A DNA stretch of 64,000 bases from Sindora glabra (GCA_020226215.1 CM035234.1:15900713-15964712); one strand, 5' to 3'. Shown: positions 49,790 through 62,645, numbered from the stretch's first letter. Numbers and translations are program-made. The notes: generated by a model not told the origin, from the letters alone.

Positions 49790-51530
49790 TAGTTTCCCCT
49801 TTTCTCCATTCCAACAAGAGGTTCTTCAGGGTTTGAATGTTTATCCAACTTGATTGACCCCAAATGCTTAGGTATATTTGATATGTTTTAAAATTGTGTT
49901 ACAAAAGCTTGAATATGAACCTTCTTTAAACACCTTCATATTTTTTTCTTCTTTTCATTTGGGAGTAAAAAGTAGGGAGGTTAGACCTATTTTTTCAGGG
50001 GTCTAGTCAGAATATTCTTTCTTATCCAAATACTAGTTCAAATATTAAAAAAAACTCTTTTTTTTCAAAGGCAAGTATGGCATATAAGGTACATTTCTTC
50101 TAACTTGATGATCATAAGGTTCTTGTTCATTTAATTAGTTTAGAAGAAAGAGTGAAACCACCTAAGATCTATTATTTAGATTCATATTTATCAAATGATC
50201 AAACTTTAATTTATTTTTGGCTTAAGATTGACATTGCGGATACTCAAATAGTTTTGAGGATGCATTTTATTTTAATTTTATGTCTCCTTGTTTATATTAA
50301 TTTATGTCTTTTTGGAATACTTATGTTTGTTTAATCATATATTTATCTTAGGCAGGAGAATTTTATAGAAGAGATTGTTCAAGTGGATTAGATTCATTCT
50401 CAATGGATGAAGGAAAAACACTTGAAAAGGAAAATCCCTACTTGAAAGGTGTTAATAGTTATTTAGTAGATTTTACTAATCATTAAGAGAATATTGTAAG
50501 GAAAACAAAATAGATGGATAGTGAAAAAATAGGATACCTAAAAAGTTTCCTTAACTTATTTTTTGATTATGTTCTTGACTTGTTAATGTCCAATTTGAAA
50601 CATGTTAGTATTTTAGAAAATGAAGTTACTAAAGTCCAAGTGGATGATTCAAGCCTTGATCACTTGTGTAGAAGAGAAAAAGTGTTAGCTTGATCTAAGA
50701 CTTTGGATATTTCTATACAAAAGAACCATATCATTATGGCTTATTCGATCTAATATCTTAAAATGTTTAAGTTCAATGATTGATCAGAGGACTTTTTTAT
50801 GAAAGGTAGGGTATCTTCAAAAGATTTGGATAACTTTTAGTATAAGGACATAGATTACTTTCCTTATATATTTAACTAGATGTTGTTATCGTTAAAGGGC
50901 CATAGGAGGAATATGGCCCTAGCTAAGCAAATTAGAGAAAGTAAGTTTGCTTGAATGGTAATGAACAATTTAACTCATAACTTCTTGAGTGTGTTTTTAA
51001 TGGTTTCCATCTACAAGGCTTAAGAGAACACTTTAGTAAAATATAAAGGTGTAAATTCTAAGGTTGCATCTTCTTCACAGCTCTTGTTAGGTCAGACTAT
51101 GGGTGAATTAAGGTAGTGCTAAGAGAAATTAAATAATGTTAAGACTTAGATTTTTAAAGTGAAGAAAGAGGTAAAGACGTTGCTCAAATGAAAAGAGTAG
51201 CTAAAGGCCTCAATCTAAGAAGTTAATTTAAAGAAAAAGAAACTTAAAATTGAAAAGGTTAAGAAAGATTTTAAAATAGCTTCTCTAAAACATCAACTAT
51301 CAATTTGGGATCCATAATTATAAGAGAGTGAAGCTATTAGGAAGAATATTTGTAGTAAGTCCGATGATGCTAATGCCATCTCTTTTGAAATGTATTTAAA
51401 TGGATTTGTGGAAGAAAAGGCATAAATGAAGCATTTTTACCCTAAAGCATTAGAAGACTTGTCCAAGTTATTAAATGCTCGATTTATGTAAGGTTTCTTA
51501 GATGACAATTTTGTTATTCACATATTCTTG
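49790..51530 (+). pseudogene. ORF1 remnant of Tat/Ogre-like element (PF04195-type)
   Basis: Reading across many stops and a few frame changes gives the order typical of the 'putative gypsy type transposon' family: a GLNVYPT..LTPNA..YLICFKI..KLEYEPSLNTF stretch (~49825-49945), then FFSSFHLGVKS..IFSGV, SKY..KYxKKLFFFKGKYG (to ~50080), and a later Lys/Glu-rich coiled-coil part (~51120-51280). It ends with a motif like AISFEMYLNGFVEEKA (~51375-51425). Similarity to the family is by pattern only. Nothing intact could be translated. It points towards the minus-strand Tat RT/RNase H fragment, an arrangement not expected in one intact element. Confidence 0.5.
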
Positions 51531-51659
51531 GGTGTTGGGTAGGGAGTTCACGCTATCATTTTAATCTCTAGGTATTTGTATGACTTAATATTTAAATTCT
51601 TCCAATAGCTTTTTGATTTTCTACATATGTTACTTCATTAGAGACTCTATTCTTTCACA

Positions 51660-52578
51660 CTAACCGTTATTTGGCTTGTGATTAGTTAGGAGTCATTTAA
51701 TATGTGAACCCTTTGTGCATCCACCTTATTGGCCAATTGTAAGCTTGTTATTAGAGATTTATGCTTTGGTTAGTTGTTTATTGCATGGAACTTGAATTTT
51801 AATGTGTATTTGAGTGTTACATTCTATAGTCTTTCCAATATGCTAGCCTTGCTACCTTTCTTATTTATGAAACCATTAACATATAAAGTCGACTGTCCTT
51901 CATTGGTTGCTTGCTTCGGCTTAGTCAATTTTATTAGAAAATTGCCTTGCAAGCTTTGAAAAAAATGCCATATTCAAATAATTCAACTAACCATAAGATT
52001 AGCCATCTAGTTGAATCAAGTTTCTGAAGTATTTGCCTAATTGGTTGATCCAATCAAATAATGATTTGGTAGTTTGAAAAGTAAAGTCAAAGTTACTTTG
52101 AAGTGTTTTAAAAGATAAAAGCTAACTTTTCAATCTTTTGGTACCTTTTCTTTTTATCCCATGAAGCACTTTATTGATGAAATAAATATATTTTTGCTCT
52201 TTATTTTCCTCTATTACTAATGCTAAGCTAATTGCCTCACATGATATTGCAAGGTATACATAGAAAGATTTTCCCTTTCATAATTTTGAAGATTTAGTTA
52301 AGCAAATAAATAACATTTCCATTGTTTAAATGCTTCTTCATAAAAATGATCCTAATTAAAAATTTTAACATTCTTTAGTAACTTGTAAAAAGGTAGAAAT
52401 TTATCACTTGACTTGAACATAAAGTGAGTAACTATGGCTAGTTGTATATGGGGCTTTTCATGTTAATTATAACTTAAAACTTAGATAGATTTGCTTTTAT
52501 GCCTTGTTTAGTTAACATAAAACCCATAAATTTACCTATTCAAACATTAAAAATGCACTTAGATAGGTTCAACCTCAT
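51660..52578 (-). pseudogene. Tat-lineage Ty3/gypsy RT C-terminus and RNase H
   Basis: The minus-strand reading runs MRLNLSKCIFNV..GKFMGFM..GIKANLSK (52576-~52490), then SSDKFLPFYKLLKNVKIF, then ISLASCEAISLALVIEENKE and YFINKVLHG (~52190-52265). YQIII..DQPIRQILQKLDSTRW follows (~52010-52080). A second, archaeal-type RNase H section follows (LKFKFHAINN.., ~51790, to ..ANKVDAQRVHILND, ~51700). Two RNase H-like parts in tandem fit the Tat group. Many stops and small frame changes break it. Confidence 0.65.
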
Positions 52579-55470
52579 CTTGTTTTGACCACATAATCAG
52601 TCACATCCTTCTTCATTCGTTCTTACTAATGAACATTCTTCAAAACTTGGTACATCTTTATTGTTCCAAGATATATTGTATATGATGATTTTTGTGCATT
52701 TCTGAAAATTTCCTTTCTTATAGATTCAGAAATCAATAATCTCCTATTATTTCTTATTACACCATTTTCAACAACACTTATATGAGTTTCCTTTTTTAGT
52801 GGTACTTTTTCCTTCGATTGATCATACTTAAATTCTTTTTGTTGCTTTTCTTTGATTTGCTTTACTATTGTGGAATGTGTCCTAACATCGATTTTCTCTT
52901 TTGATTTCTTCTTTTAGTACACTTCCTTTTTTCCTTGGATCTTTCTAATGTGAAATGTTCGCTATTACATTTGCATTTTTTATGATGATAATGAATAGAA
53001 TAATCACACTCATTCACCAACTTCATTATCTTTATTGTCATAGATTTAAGCCCTTTTGATAAAAAATGTACTTCATACTTTTATGATCGGTCTAAATCTT
53101 GTAAGTTGCTCTATAAAAATAATGCCTCTAAATATTTAAAGAAAACACTATAACCACCATCTCTATGTTATGAGTTTAATAGTTCACTTCATGTTTTTTC
53201 AATTATCTTGATGCATAAGTAATAACTTTTTCATGTTGCATCAGTATATATCCCAATCCAACTCTTGATGTGCTATAATACATCATATGATCCTCAATTC
53301 CTTTTAGTAAGGCTAACATTGACATGGAAGTCAAACATTCTTTGAATTTTTTAAAACTTTTTTTTTGTATTTGTCACTCCACATGAACTTAGCTCTTTTA
53401 CACACCAACATAGTCAATAACAATGTGATCTTTGAAAAATCCTTCATGAACCTTCTATAGTAGTTGGTTAATTTAAGAAAATTACATATCTCTATCATTG
53501 TCACAAGTTTTGACTAATTGTATATAGCTTTAACTTTTTGAGGGTTAACTTGGATTGCTTTTTTTGAAATTATATGCCCTAAAAATGGATGCTTAATGCT
53601 CTTGTAAAGTTTGCAAAGCAATCTATAAATGTTGCACTTACTCTTTTTCACTTTTGAAATACACTACATGAGCCTAATGATAAACTTGTCTAAAAATGGC
53701 ATGAAAACTTGATTTATTAAGTCCATAAAAGTTGCGGGTACATTTTTTAACATAAAAGATATCAGTAAAAAAATTGTAATATCCATGGTGATTACATAAC
53801 ATTATTTTAAGAATAAATTCCTTTTAAATTTTTAGTTGATGGTATCTAGATCGTAAATCAATCTTTAAGAAGTATAGTGCACCTTGTAACTGGTCAAACA
53901 AGTCATCTATCCATGACAATGGATATCGATTCTTGATACTTAATTTGCTTTATGGCTGATACATAGTTACATTAATACATTCTTCTATTTTATGAACAAA
54001 ATAAGTGCTCTTTACGGTGAAATATACTAGGTCTTATGAAATCTTTGTTTGTTAACTCCTTTAACTTTTTTAATTTTGTAGGTACAATTTGATAAGGACA
54101 AATTGATATCAAGTTAGTTTCAAGAACCACGTTAATAAAAAAGCTTGATCTTTTGATTAGGTGACATTTTAGTAATTCTTCTAGAAAATTATCTTGGAAT
54201 TCATTCACCACCAAAACATTGCTTACTTAAATTTTTTTTACATTGTTTTTACTTATTGTAACTATCCATATCAGACATCCTTTTTGAACAAGCCTTCTAA
54301 CTTTTGTATAGAAGAAAAAAGTAGGCATTTCTTCTTTTTTTTAGCCTTAAGATTCCACTTTCTTGAAAAGTCATTATCTTATGGTAACAATCTACACAAG
54401 CATAAAACTTAAATAACCAATCCATTTCTAAGATGACATCATAGTCCACCATATCCAACATTATTAGATCAATCTTTGTTAGATAATCATCTAAGTTAAT
54501 TTTACACTCCTTAACTTCATATGTTGCTAATATGGCTTTTCCTACCAAAGTAGTGACTATCATTACATCATCTAATTCTTCCGTAGATTTTGAAATTCTA
54601 ATTGCTAAGTCATTGGATAAGAAAGAATAGGCAGTTCTAGAATCAAACAAAACTCTTACAAAATAATTTTCAACTAGTAAGGTACCTATGACAACAATAT
54701 TTGAGGTTTAAGCTTTTAATCTTATGGTGACTAATGCTTTAGCTTGGGTCCTAATTATTTCTCCCTTTCCATCTTGAGTGTTAGGTATAGCATTGTTTCT
54801 ATATTGTGTTAATGTATAGTTATACCTTTTAGATCCTAGTTGTTCATATTTGAAACATGATTCATATTACACTGATTAGAGCAAAGAGGTCTATTTGGTA
54901 GGTTTGGCAATGAGTGGATTAAACTTGGAAAGCTCATCATTGGTCTAAAAGTAAAGCTAGTACTTTGACAAGTCTTCTTCCTTTGAAATTTTTGCTTGCT
55001 TAGTCGTCACTTATTAGTGCACTTTGCATACTTTTGCTCAACATCTTACTGCTACTACTTTTATCTTTGAACCTTGTTCTTTTCCTCTCAGAACTTACTT
55101 CCCTCATGCCTCTTTTTGGAGCCAATTTTACTTTTACCATTAGGTTTAATGCTTGCTTATAGATAATGTCATCAATGACATTAATTTAATTATAATAGTA
55201 GTTACAAAGTCCATATAGAAATTTGCTTACTCTTGCCTTCTTTGTTGGCACAAAATATCTAGCATACCATGAAAGTTGCATGAATTAAGCATCATACTGT
55301 GGTATTGTCATTGATCCCTAAGTCAATTGCTTAAATTCTTAAGCCTTTATTTCTTTGAGGTTGGGGACAAAAATTAACTTACAAGTTTTCTTGAAATTAT
55401 TCTTAAGTAATTGAATCATTAACTTTAACCCTTAATTTTATGTTTTAGCTATACCAATAATGTGATACAT
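52579..55470 (-). pseudogene. Degenerate Ty3/gypsy gag-pol (chromovirus-like order)
   Basis: Read on the minus strand, in order: gag (EIKA.EFKQLT.GSMTIPQYD and FMQLSWYARYFVPT, 55350-55240), an aspartic protease domain (54660-54297; LFDSR in place of the usual DSG motif, then DYDVILEMDWL), and the RT start (VVNEFQDNFLEEL..YQIVPTKLKKLKEL, 54214-54050). RT NRYPL..IDDLFDQLQGA..LKIDLRSRYHQL follows (~53935-53830), then PATFMDLINQVF (~53730-53700) with the catalytic YxDD region unrecognisable. RNase H traces follow (PFLGHIISKK, NYYRRFMKDFSK), then SIHYHH and an integrase zinc-domain stretch (YLGTIKMYQVL, MKKDVTDYVVK) ending at ~52585, where the reading passes into Tat-type RT. Stops are everywhere; no LTRs were identified. 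Confidence 0.7.
54297..54650 (-). pseudogene. Retroviral-type aspartic protease segment (longest open stretch)
   Basis: This 117-codon uninterrupted frame inside the gag-pol relic matches the RVP_2 family by order: FDSxxAYSFLSNDLA at the N-terminus, then VGKAILATYEVKECKI and DYDVILEMDWLFKFYACVDC. The catalytic Gly of DSG is Arg (DSR), so it would be inactive. Its openness is probably chance, since the flanking parts are broken. Confidence 0.7.
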
Positions 55471-57185
55471 TGTTAAGCTAGTAGCAAACTAACTTCACCA
55501 TCACTATGTTACAAAATCTTAATATCTAATAAATTCTTTCTATTTGATTAACAAATTAATGAAGGTCAATTATTAGGTCAGTATCATTAGTTTCAGGAAT
55601 TTATGAACCATTTGTAACTTTTCTTTGTAGGGTACAAGAGAAGAAGAATGTTATTTATCTTTCTATCTATCATGGTTTCAATTCCTTTGAGCAAATAACT
55701 TTCTTTAGGGTTGTTGTAAAATAGCAACCTAGGTTAGGGCTTGAAGGTGTTCTTGTTCATTTTTGTTTTCACTAATTAGCAAGTTTATAGATATTTAATG
55801 TTCAAACACTTGTAAATATGCCCTAGTTAACATTCTAGCCATATCTTATAAAATAATTTAGATTAGAAAATGAATTTTATTTTAAAAAATAAAAGATATC
55901 TAGCATTCCATATGGATCCTTTAAGATCATTAGTGATGGTTAGCATGACACCATTTATTTTAAAATGCACATGACTAGAGTTCAATAACTTCCTTAGATT
56001 ATGCTTTATGATTCCATAGTTTACACCAGACTATGTTTTACCATCTTTGCAATTTACCTAAACCATGCATTGATACTAATTTTGTCATGATTCATTTTTG
56101 GACCATTATAATTAGTATAAAGTCATCAACCAAATATCTTTACATATCTTTCCAAATAAGACATTTTATACAATTTACTATTTTTTTAAAAGATGAAAAA
56201 TGCAAAAATCACAAGGTTATAAATTTTTATTTTAAATTTTTTTCTATGGATATTTGTATATGCAAGTTTCCAAATTCTTATTTAGAAAATAGTCTTTAAA
56301 AAAATTTTACTAGATGGAATTTAGAAAACTTTTGATAGAAAATAATTAATAAATGCATATACAATAAACAAAACCTCATCTAAATAAGTAGTTATAACGA
56401 AAAACTATTTTCTTTTATTTGATAGAAGAGATAACATTCAAAATAAATTTATAAATTTTTCTTAAGAAAAAATATTTTAAAATGAAGAACTTTTCTAATT
56501 CTTTTCAAGAAATAAGTTTCAATCTTAAAACTTAAGTTCAAACCATAAAAAAATATAATAAAATAGGATCATATTAGAAAAACTTAGGAAAATCAATGGA
56601 TCCTATTTATTTTATAAAATATACTTTAAAGATAACATAACCTACTTAAAACTAAAAATTAGACTTCTTTCTTTGAAATCAAATAACATATTACTTGTTA
56701 AAATATTTCTTTGACAATTCTTTATAAAAGAAAGTGACTACCCCACTTATTATGTAAACAAAGGTTTTCAAAACTTAATGGCAAGAAAAAAAATTTCTTT
56801 AATTCAAACACTTTCATGTAAATTACCTTGAATATTGAAAAATGTTTCTTCTCTTTTTTTTCATTTGAAAACCTTGGGTCATATGTATAAATATTTATTC
56901 TACAAAAATTGACTTGTTTACCAAGAATTATAAAACAATTGCCTAAAGAAATCATAACTAAATGGTACTAAAAGTCATGCATCCAATATATACATAAATA
57001 GGCATCATTTGATTTTTATATAAAAATAAAACACTCAAGTTCATGCATTTTATCCAATCATCATTAGTTAAAGTCATAAAATATTATACAACCATGGAAG
57101 TAGCTAAATAAGTAATAAAATATTTATAAACACTTGGGAAAAACAAATAGTTTTAAATAACAATTTTCAAACAATTAATTATTAA
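55471..57185. other. AT-rich stretch, no gene seen
   Basis: It lies upstream of the gag remnant on the minus strand and probably contains more of the same element, but no motif was recognisable. Frames of 77-88 codons here look like chance. Confidence 0.4.
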
Positions 57186-57189
57186 TAGA

Positions 57190-57450
57190 GTCATTAAAGT
57201 CTAGTATTATGGGGGTTTTTTAGGGTTGGTGCATAAAAAGGTGGATTAATTACTACAGCTACTGCTGGTGGTACTAGTGTTGCTAGTACTATGGAATTAT
57301 AGGGTGCATAATTAGCTACAAACTATTGCATATCATATTGATACTCAATTATCCTTTCAGTAAGACCATCTAGTACAATGATAGGAGATTCAAAAGCTAC
57401 TAAAAAATTGTGTCCTTTATTGTATATGTATCTAGATACCATTATAAGAG
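57190..57450 (-). pseudogene. Possible gag N-terminal remnant
   Basis: A minus-strand stretch reads VPPAVAVVINPPFYAPTL preceded by HNFLVAFESPIIVLDG, a Pro/Ala/Val-rich pattern like the N-terminal linker of plant gypsy gag. It is 1.7 kb upstream of the clear gag core, so the link is uncertain. Confidence 0.25.
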
Positions 57451-59865
57451 GTCTAGTATGACTAGCTCGAGTTTAATTACCCTATCTTAAGTTAATAGTT
57501 ACATTCAAGTATGATTAAAATTAAGAGCAAAATGAAACTCTAATCTAGAGCAACCATAGGTTGTTTTATGCTAATGCCATCATATCATAGATATTAATAA
57601 GTGCCATCTAGCTACTATATATTTGAAAAACATATTCGTATGTAGAGTGAGTAATGAATTACTTAGTGAATGACTATCAAACTAATTTTTCAATGGCTAG
57701 AAAACCATATATATAACATACATAAAAAATGTTTTCCTTATTAGAATACTTTTCCATATTTTTACATATATTTAATTTTTTTTATTTCTTGCACTTATAA
57801 GAATATAAGAAGAATGTAATTTGAGCATATGAGGTATGTAAGGTTACCTCTTCATTACTCCAAAATCAACCTTATCCCACTTATCCTAACCTTATTCATT
57901 TGCTTACTTACCATACATCATTCTATAACACCAAGGTACAAAGCACTAGAACATCTCTCATTATCTCCACAACATAGGTTAATCATATTTCATATTCATA
58001 TTATGTCACATATTCACATTCATTTTCACATTGTCATATAGAGCATCTTGCCACATCATTTATCAAATCATAATTTCATAATATTCAACAGGGTAAGGTT
58101 AGAAAATCATTCTTGTCATGATCATCATATAAATAGTACGTAACAAATTTCATAATTTCTAATACAGTTTATCATATTCTCATCATCAACTTAGTAACAT
58201 TTCAAGTGATGTCTCACAATATCATAGTTCACGCAATATGTATTAGGCATTTATTCTCAAACCAAGATCTTACTATTGCATTAACTTTTAGGCATATAAT
58301 TTATAATATAAATCATAACTTTTTCATACTCTGAAAGAGTAGAGAAGCTTATAGTTTATAGCATAAAACTATAGAGCTCAGTTCTCATTTTTACTTTTAA
58401 TTTTCTTTCATATCCATGCATTTTTCAAGATTACTATTTCCTTATAAATTTACACTATAATTAGACAAAATTTTATTTTAAAAACAACATTATATCACTT
58501 GATTTTTTGGTAAAAATTGTGGGAGTTGCAATCCTCTATAAAGTTGTACTCCTTTCTCTTTTCTATCTTAGCAAATATTTTCTCAATTAACAATCATATG
58601 TTTAGAAGCTTTTTGTAATGGCCTCTAATAAAAGTTCATGCTAGTTATTTGGTCACCAAACAAACATGTGTTCTAATAAAGATATAATAATGAGTTTAAT
58701 TGAAAATCTTGCTTTTCAAGTTAAAATTTAAACTTTTCAACAAAAAATATTGAATTTAGGAAAACATTTGGAAATTAAACCAATTTATAAAGACAAATTA
58801 TTTCCTCCAAATAATGAAATTAAAATTTATAAATCAAATATTAAAATGTTTTTTTAATTTTTCATAATAAAATTACAATTTTCTTAAATTCATAGTGCTT
58901 CTGAATTTTTTTTAAAAAAAAATTCATGCCTTAACTACTTTATGTTTTCATAGGGTAGTGCTAGGTAAAACACTTAAGTTATATTAGGGTACTACTAACT
59001 CTTGATTTTAAATACTCCTTGAAATATTCTTATTTTCCCAAAACTATTTCTCATGAATTTTTTATCTTTTAAAATTAATGGATCTCTCTATTGATTACCT
59101 ATTAATAAATATATGATAATTTAATTATAATGATTTTAATCTATTGGGTCTTTACCATGTATTACATAGCACTTACATAAGGGACATGTGGCATAATTTT
59201 ATGCATTGCAAGTTTAAATAGAATCACACAAATCGTGCATCAAATAAAAATTCAAAAAATGAATTTTTAACAAAATTATTTGTTGTTATTTATGTATAAG
59301 AGAAAAACATAAATAGCCTTATATGTTGAAAAAGATAAATATAATATATCATTTTAAAGCTTTCTAATTTACATCTTTTTTAAAAAGCTTGAAAAGAAGA
59401 TAATTGATACTTTAGGTCTATTATTTACTATTTCTAAAAATATTTTTCTATTTTTTATTTTTTAAATAAAAAACTTGTTTAGGAACTCACTTTTATAATC
59501 TATTTTTAAAAATTATAATTTCAAATGTGAAACCTAAATAAAATATTTTCTTATTTATAGTATTGTCCATTATCTATTTCTTATTTTCCTTCAATTGAAA
59601 ATCATTTTTAAAAATATGAAAATAAAAATATATTTAATTAGAGCTTTAGTATCTAACAATTAGTTCTCAATTTTTAAATAGAAGAAAATAATACATATAT
59701 ATATTGATTATTTAGGTTAATGGGCTCATATTTTTTCTATTTCTATAAAAAATTAGTTGCTAAATCTTTTAACTATTCTACAATGTTTTGCCACTTTTAA
59801 TAAAAAATTACAAGTTAAAAGTGTATCTCGATGAGAAGAATGAATAAGGGCAAAAACCAAGTTAA
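57451..59865. other. AT-rich stretch, LTR-like patch, no gene seen
   Basis: At 57820-58410 the text (many CATCAT, TCATATT and CACATT words, then GAGAAGCTTATAGTTTATAGC, ATAGAGCTCAGTTCTC) resembles a gypsy LTR or leader. No second copy, PBS or target duplication was found. The rest is featureless A/T DNA. Confidence 0.3.
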
Positions 59866-59869
59866 GGTG

Positions 59870-60420
59870 ATGTTTAGTTTGCAAAATTAAACATTTCAGA
59901 GAATTGTAATATTTTTTAAAAATGTGATTTTTTAGAAATTTAATTCTTAAGAATATAACATTTTTCATGTTTGGTTTAATTAAAAATATTCTTAAGAAAG
60001 TTATAATATTATATTTTAATTATTTTAAATATTTTTAAAATATTATTAAGTTACCAAAAATATCTTCATTTTCATTGAAAATTAAGTTATTAACAATAGT
60101 GATTGGTGACTAATGATAATTACCAATGATTGGTGGTAGACGGTGATTGGTGGAGGTCACTAAAAATAAATGGTGGTGAGTGATCATTATTGGAGATGGG
60201 TGATAGTGGATGGTGGACACCGATTGTGGGTAAAGATGAATGGTGGTAAATGATGATAGGTGATAGTTGGTGTTAATCACTAGAATGGATGGCAGCTAGG
60301 GATAGTCATTAACAATAGATAATAGTGGATGATGGTGACCAATAACAATTAATGTTCGGTAATGATTTTTAATGATCGATAGTTACTAATGAAAGGTGAT
60401 GATAAACAGTTACACTTTTA
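59870..60420 (+). mobile_element. GGTGA-rich non-autonomous element, copy 2
   Basis: An AT-rich end (TTTGGTTTAATTAAAAATAT at 59973; TTCTTAAGAA) is followed by a degenerate GGTGATTGGTG/AATGGTGGTGA minisatellite (60095-60410). It is the inverted counterpart of 27560-28350, so two copies of one family lie about 32 kb apart. Confidence 0.5.
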
Positions 60421-61230
60421 GTAAATTAGAATTTTATTTTAATTTTTTTATTTATAAATTTGTACACATATTAGTAAATATAAATTATTATGGATACATT
60501 TAGAGTAATGTTTAAATTAAAGAAAATATGATTTTATTATGAAAATAAGTGCAATAGAGTTAAATAAAGATTAACGTAAAATTAGAATTAAGTAGGAATG
60601 TATGGATAGATAAGGAGCAATATTCCAATTTTACCCTTATCATTCTTAAAAATTCACAAAATACCATCATAAGCAATGAAAACCCCTACCATTAGAACTT
60701 TCCTTATTTTCCTCCAAGATATCAAGTAAACCTCCCTCTTCTTTCATCAGTTCTCAATATCTGTATCCTCATTCCATCAATCTCAAGTAGGAATCAAGTT
60801 AAGGGGATTCAAGATTTCATCCTTATTTCTTCTTGATAAGGTAATTCTACTTGAAAACCTAATTCTAGTGGCAATTTCCTTGTTGTTTTCACATATGAGA
60901 ATGAATTAGGAATTTAAACTATTGCTTTGATTTTCATGATGGTAGGTTGAATCAACCATTTCTCTAATTATTTCTAATCTTTTCTAACATTTTAGGTAAG
61001 TGAATAATCCATTTAAGCATATAGGTTACATGAATTTGTTATAAATTAGTCTATTCATGTGAAATTGAAGAATCTAATAATTTGAGCTTACTACATTGTT
61101 GATAGAATAGTATTTTTGATATTTCAAAATAGGAAAATTAAGTTGAATGTTGGATGGATTAGAATGACATAAACATAGATTTTGTGGAGTTGTTCGATGA
61201 AATTTAACATAAACTAGTTATTTCAGCCTA
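60421..61230. other. Unannotated stretch, no gene seen
   Basis: A CT-rich part at 60660-60830 (CCTCCCTCTTCTTTCATC) looks like an untranslated leader or LTR U5 region. No coding frame follows. Confidence 0.35.
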
Positions 61231-61231
61231 T

Positions 61232-61500
61232 ATTCGAGTATGACACTCGAGTATAGGCTTGGAAGCAAACTCCAACAAGCCATACTCAAGTACCATTGTC
61301 AAGTATTTAAACTAGATTTCATCTCCACTAACTTATACTTGAATATGGCAATCAAGTATAGTTTTAAGAATTGTTCATAAAAGATCCATACTAGAAAACC
61401 AATAAATTAATTTGCCTTTACCATGGTTTACTTGAGTATGATTACTTAAATATGACTGTTTTGTTGCGATCCCACATTTGAGTACCACACTTGAATATTA
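61232..61500. repeat. Cluster of paired CTCGAGTAT-type motifs
   Basis: Five pairs of a degenerate TACTCGAGTAT word occur, the two members separated by 4-6 bases, at about 61232-61254, 61282-61306, 61334-61360, 61429-61455 and 61475-61500. The best member is TTCGAGTATGACACTCGAGT. Other pairs have CTTGAGTA, CTTGAATA or CTCAAGTA, in both orientations. Possible explanations are an LTR enhancer-like array or a decayed satellite. Confidence 0.6.
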
Positions 61501-62645
61501 CTTTGTTTTTGAAATTGAATAGTTGTATATTGTTACATTACTTGTTATAGGTTTATAGAAATTACAAAGATGCATAGATATGATTAATTAGCTTATTTAA
61601 GTACTTGTTTGAAGAAATATTATATGGTGATTCATCATTGATATGTATCGTGATATTGGGAGGATAATGAAATAATGAGATTGTGAATATTAAATTGGAT
61701 CCTATAAAATTTTTGTAAAGAGATAAAGTGATTTTGGAGAAATAAGAATGAGTTTATGAAGGAATAAAGTTGATTTAAAAGTCACAAGGTGTTTTACTTG
61801 ATTATTATGTTACATATTTGTTATGATTATAAATGTTTTAAGAATATGGTATAATATGATTTAAGAATGATAATGAGGCAAAATGGGGGCAAATTGGTTT
61901 CATATTACCTTATCCTACAACCATCTGCCATTTGTCTCACCTTAACCAATGAGGTAGATCAGGGCACCATCCTTGCAATTTGTGGGGCACTCATGTCACA
62001 TGGAAAAAATTGAAAAAATATATATTTTTTTAAAAAATGTAAAATTCATATATTTAAAATTAATACATAGACAACACATAACATTTAATATATTATAATA
62101 ACATAGGTAAAAAAAATACATAATTTGGTTGATAATATAATTTTTTTATTACTTATATTTTTATTACTTTTCCCTTTTTAGTTTAGATAGAAATAATAAT
62201 TAAATTCAAAGAATTAAAAATAAAATTATTAAAATTATTTTAAACATTTAAATTTCTAAAAAGCCTAAATATAATATATACATATGTCATTTATATGAAA
62301 AAAATTATAGTATTAAAGATGCAAAATTTTATGAGACGAATTACACTAATATCATCCCATGCTCTAAATTTGTTCCAGGCTAAAAATCTACCTCTATTAC
62401 ATTTGCACTCTATCGAGGCAAAATTCACAAAATAAGACTTGAACTTGAAATTTTGTCATCCTTAATATGATGAAGAAATCATTATTTAAGTAGATTATTA
62501 GTTCATTGAGATAATATCTCATTATTGTAAATTTTAAATATTTTTCATAATTTTTTCATTAAATTACATTTCGCTATTCCAAAAGGTCAAAAGAAATAAA
62601 TAAATGATCAAATTAAAATACAAAAAAAATTAAACTTTCTTTTTT
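61501..62645. other. AT-rich stretch, no gene seen
   Basis: A GC-richer patch at 61905-61985 (CCTTATCCTACAACCATCTG; GGTAGATCAGGGCACC) is the only landmark. No coding or repeat structure was recognised. Confidence 0.4.

Noticed and set aside
56722..56955. Minus-strand 77-codon frame upstream of the gag relic
   Set aside because: No gag, zinc-knuckle or other motif; Lys/Phe-rich composition is typical of chance frames in this AT-rich DNA.
57829..58041. Plus-strand 70-codon frame rich in Ile and His
   Set aside because: It lies in an LTR-like patch and is made of repeated CAT/ATT words.
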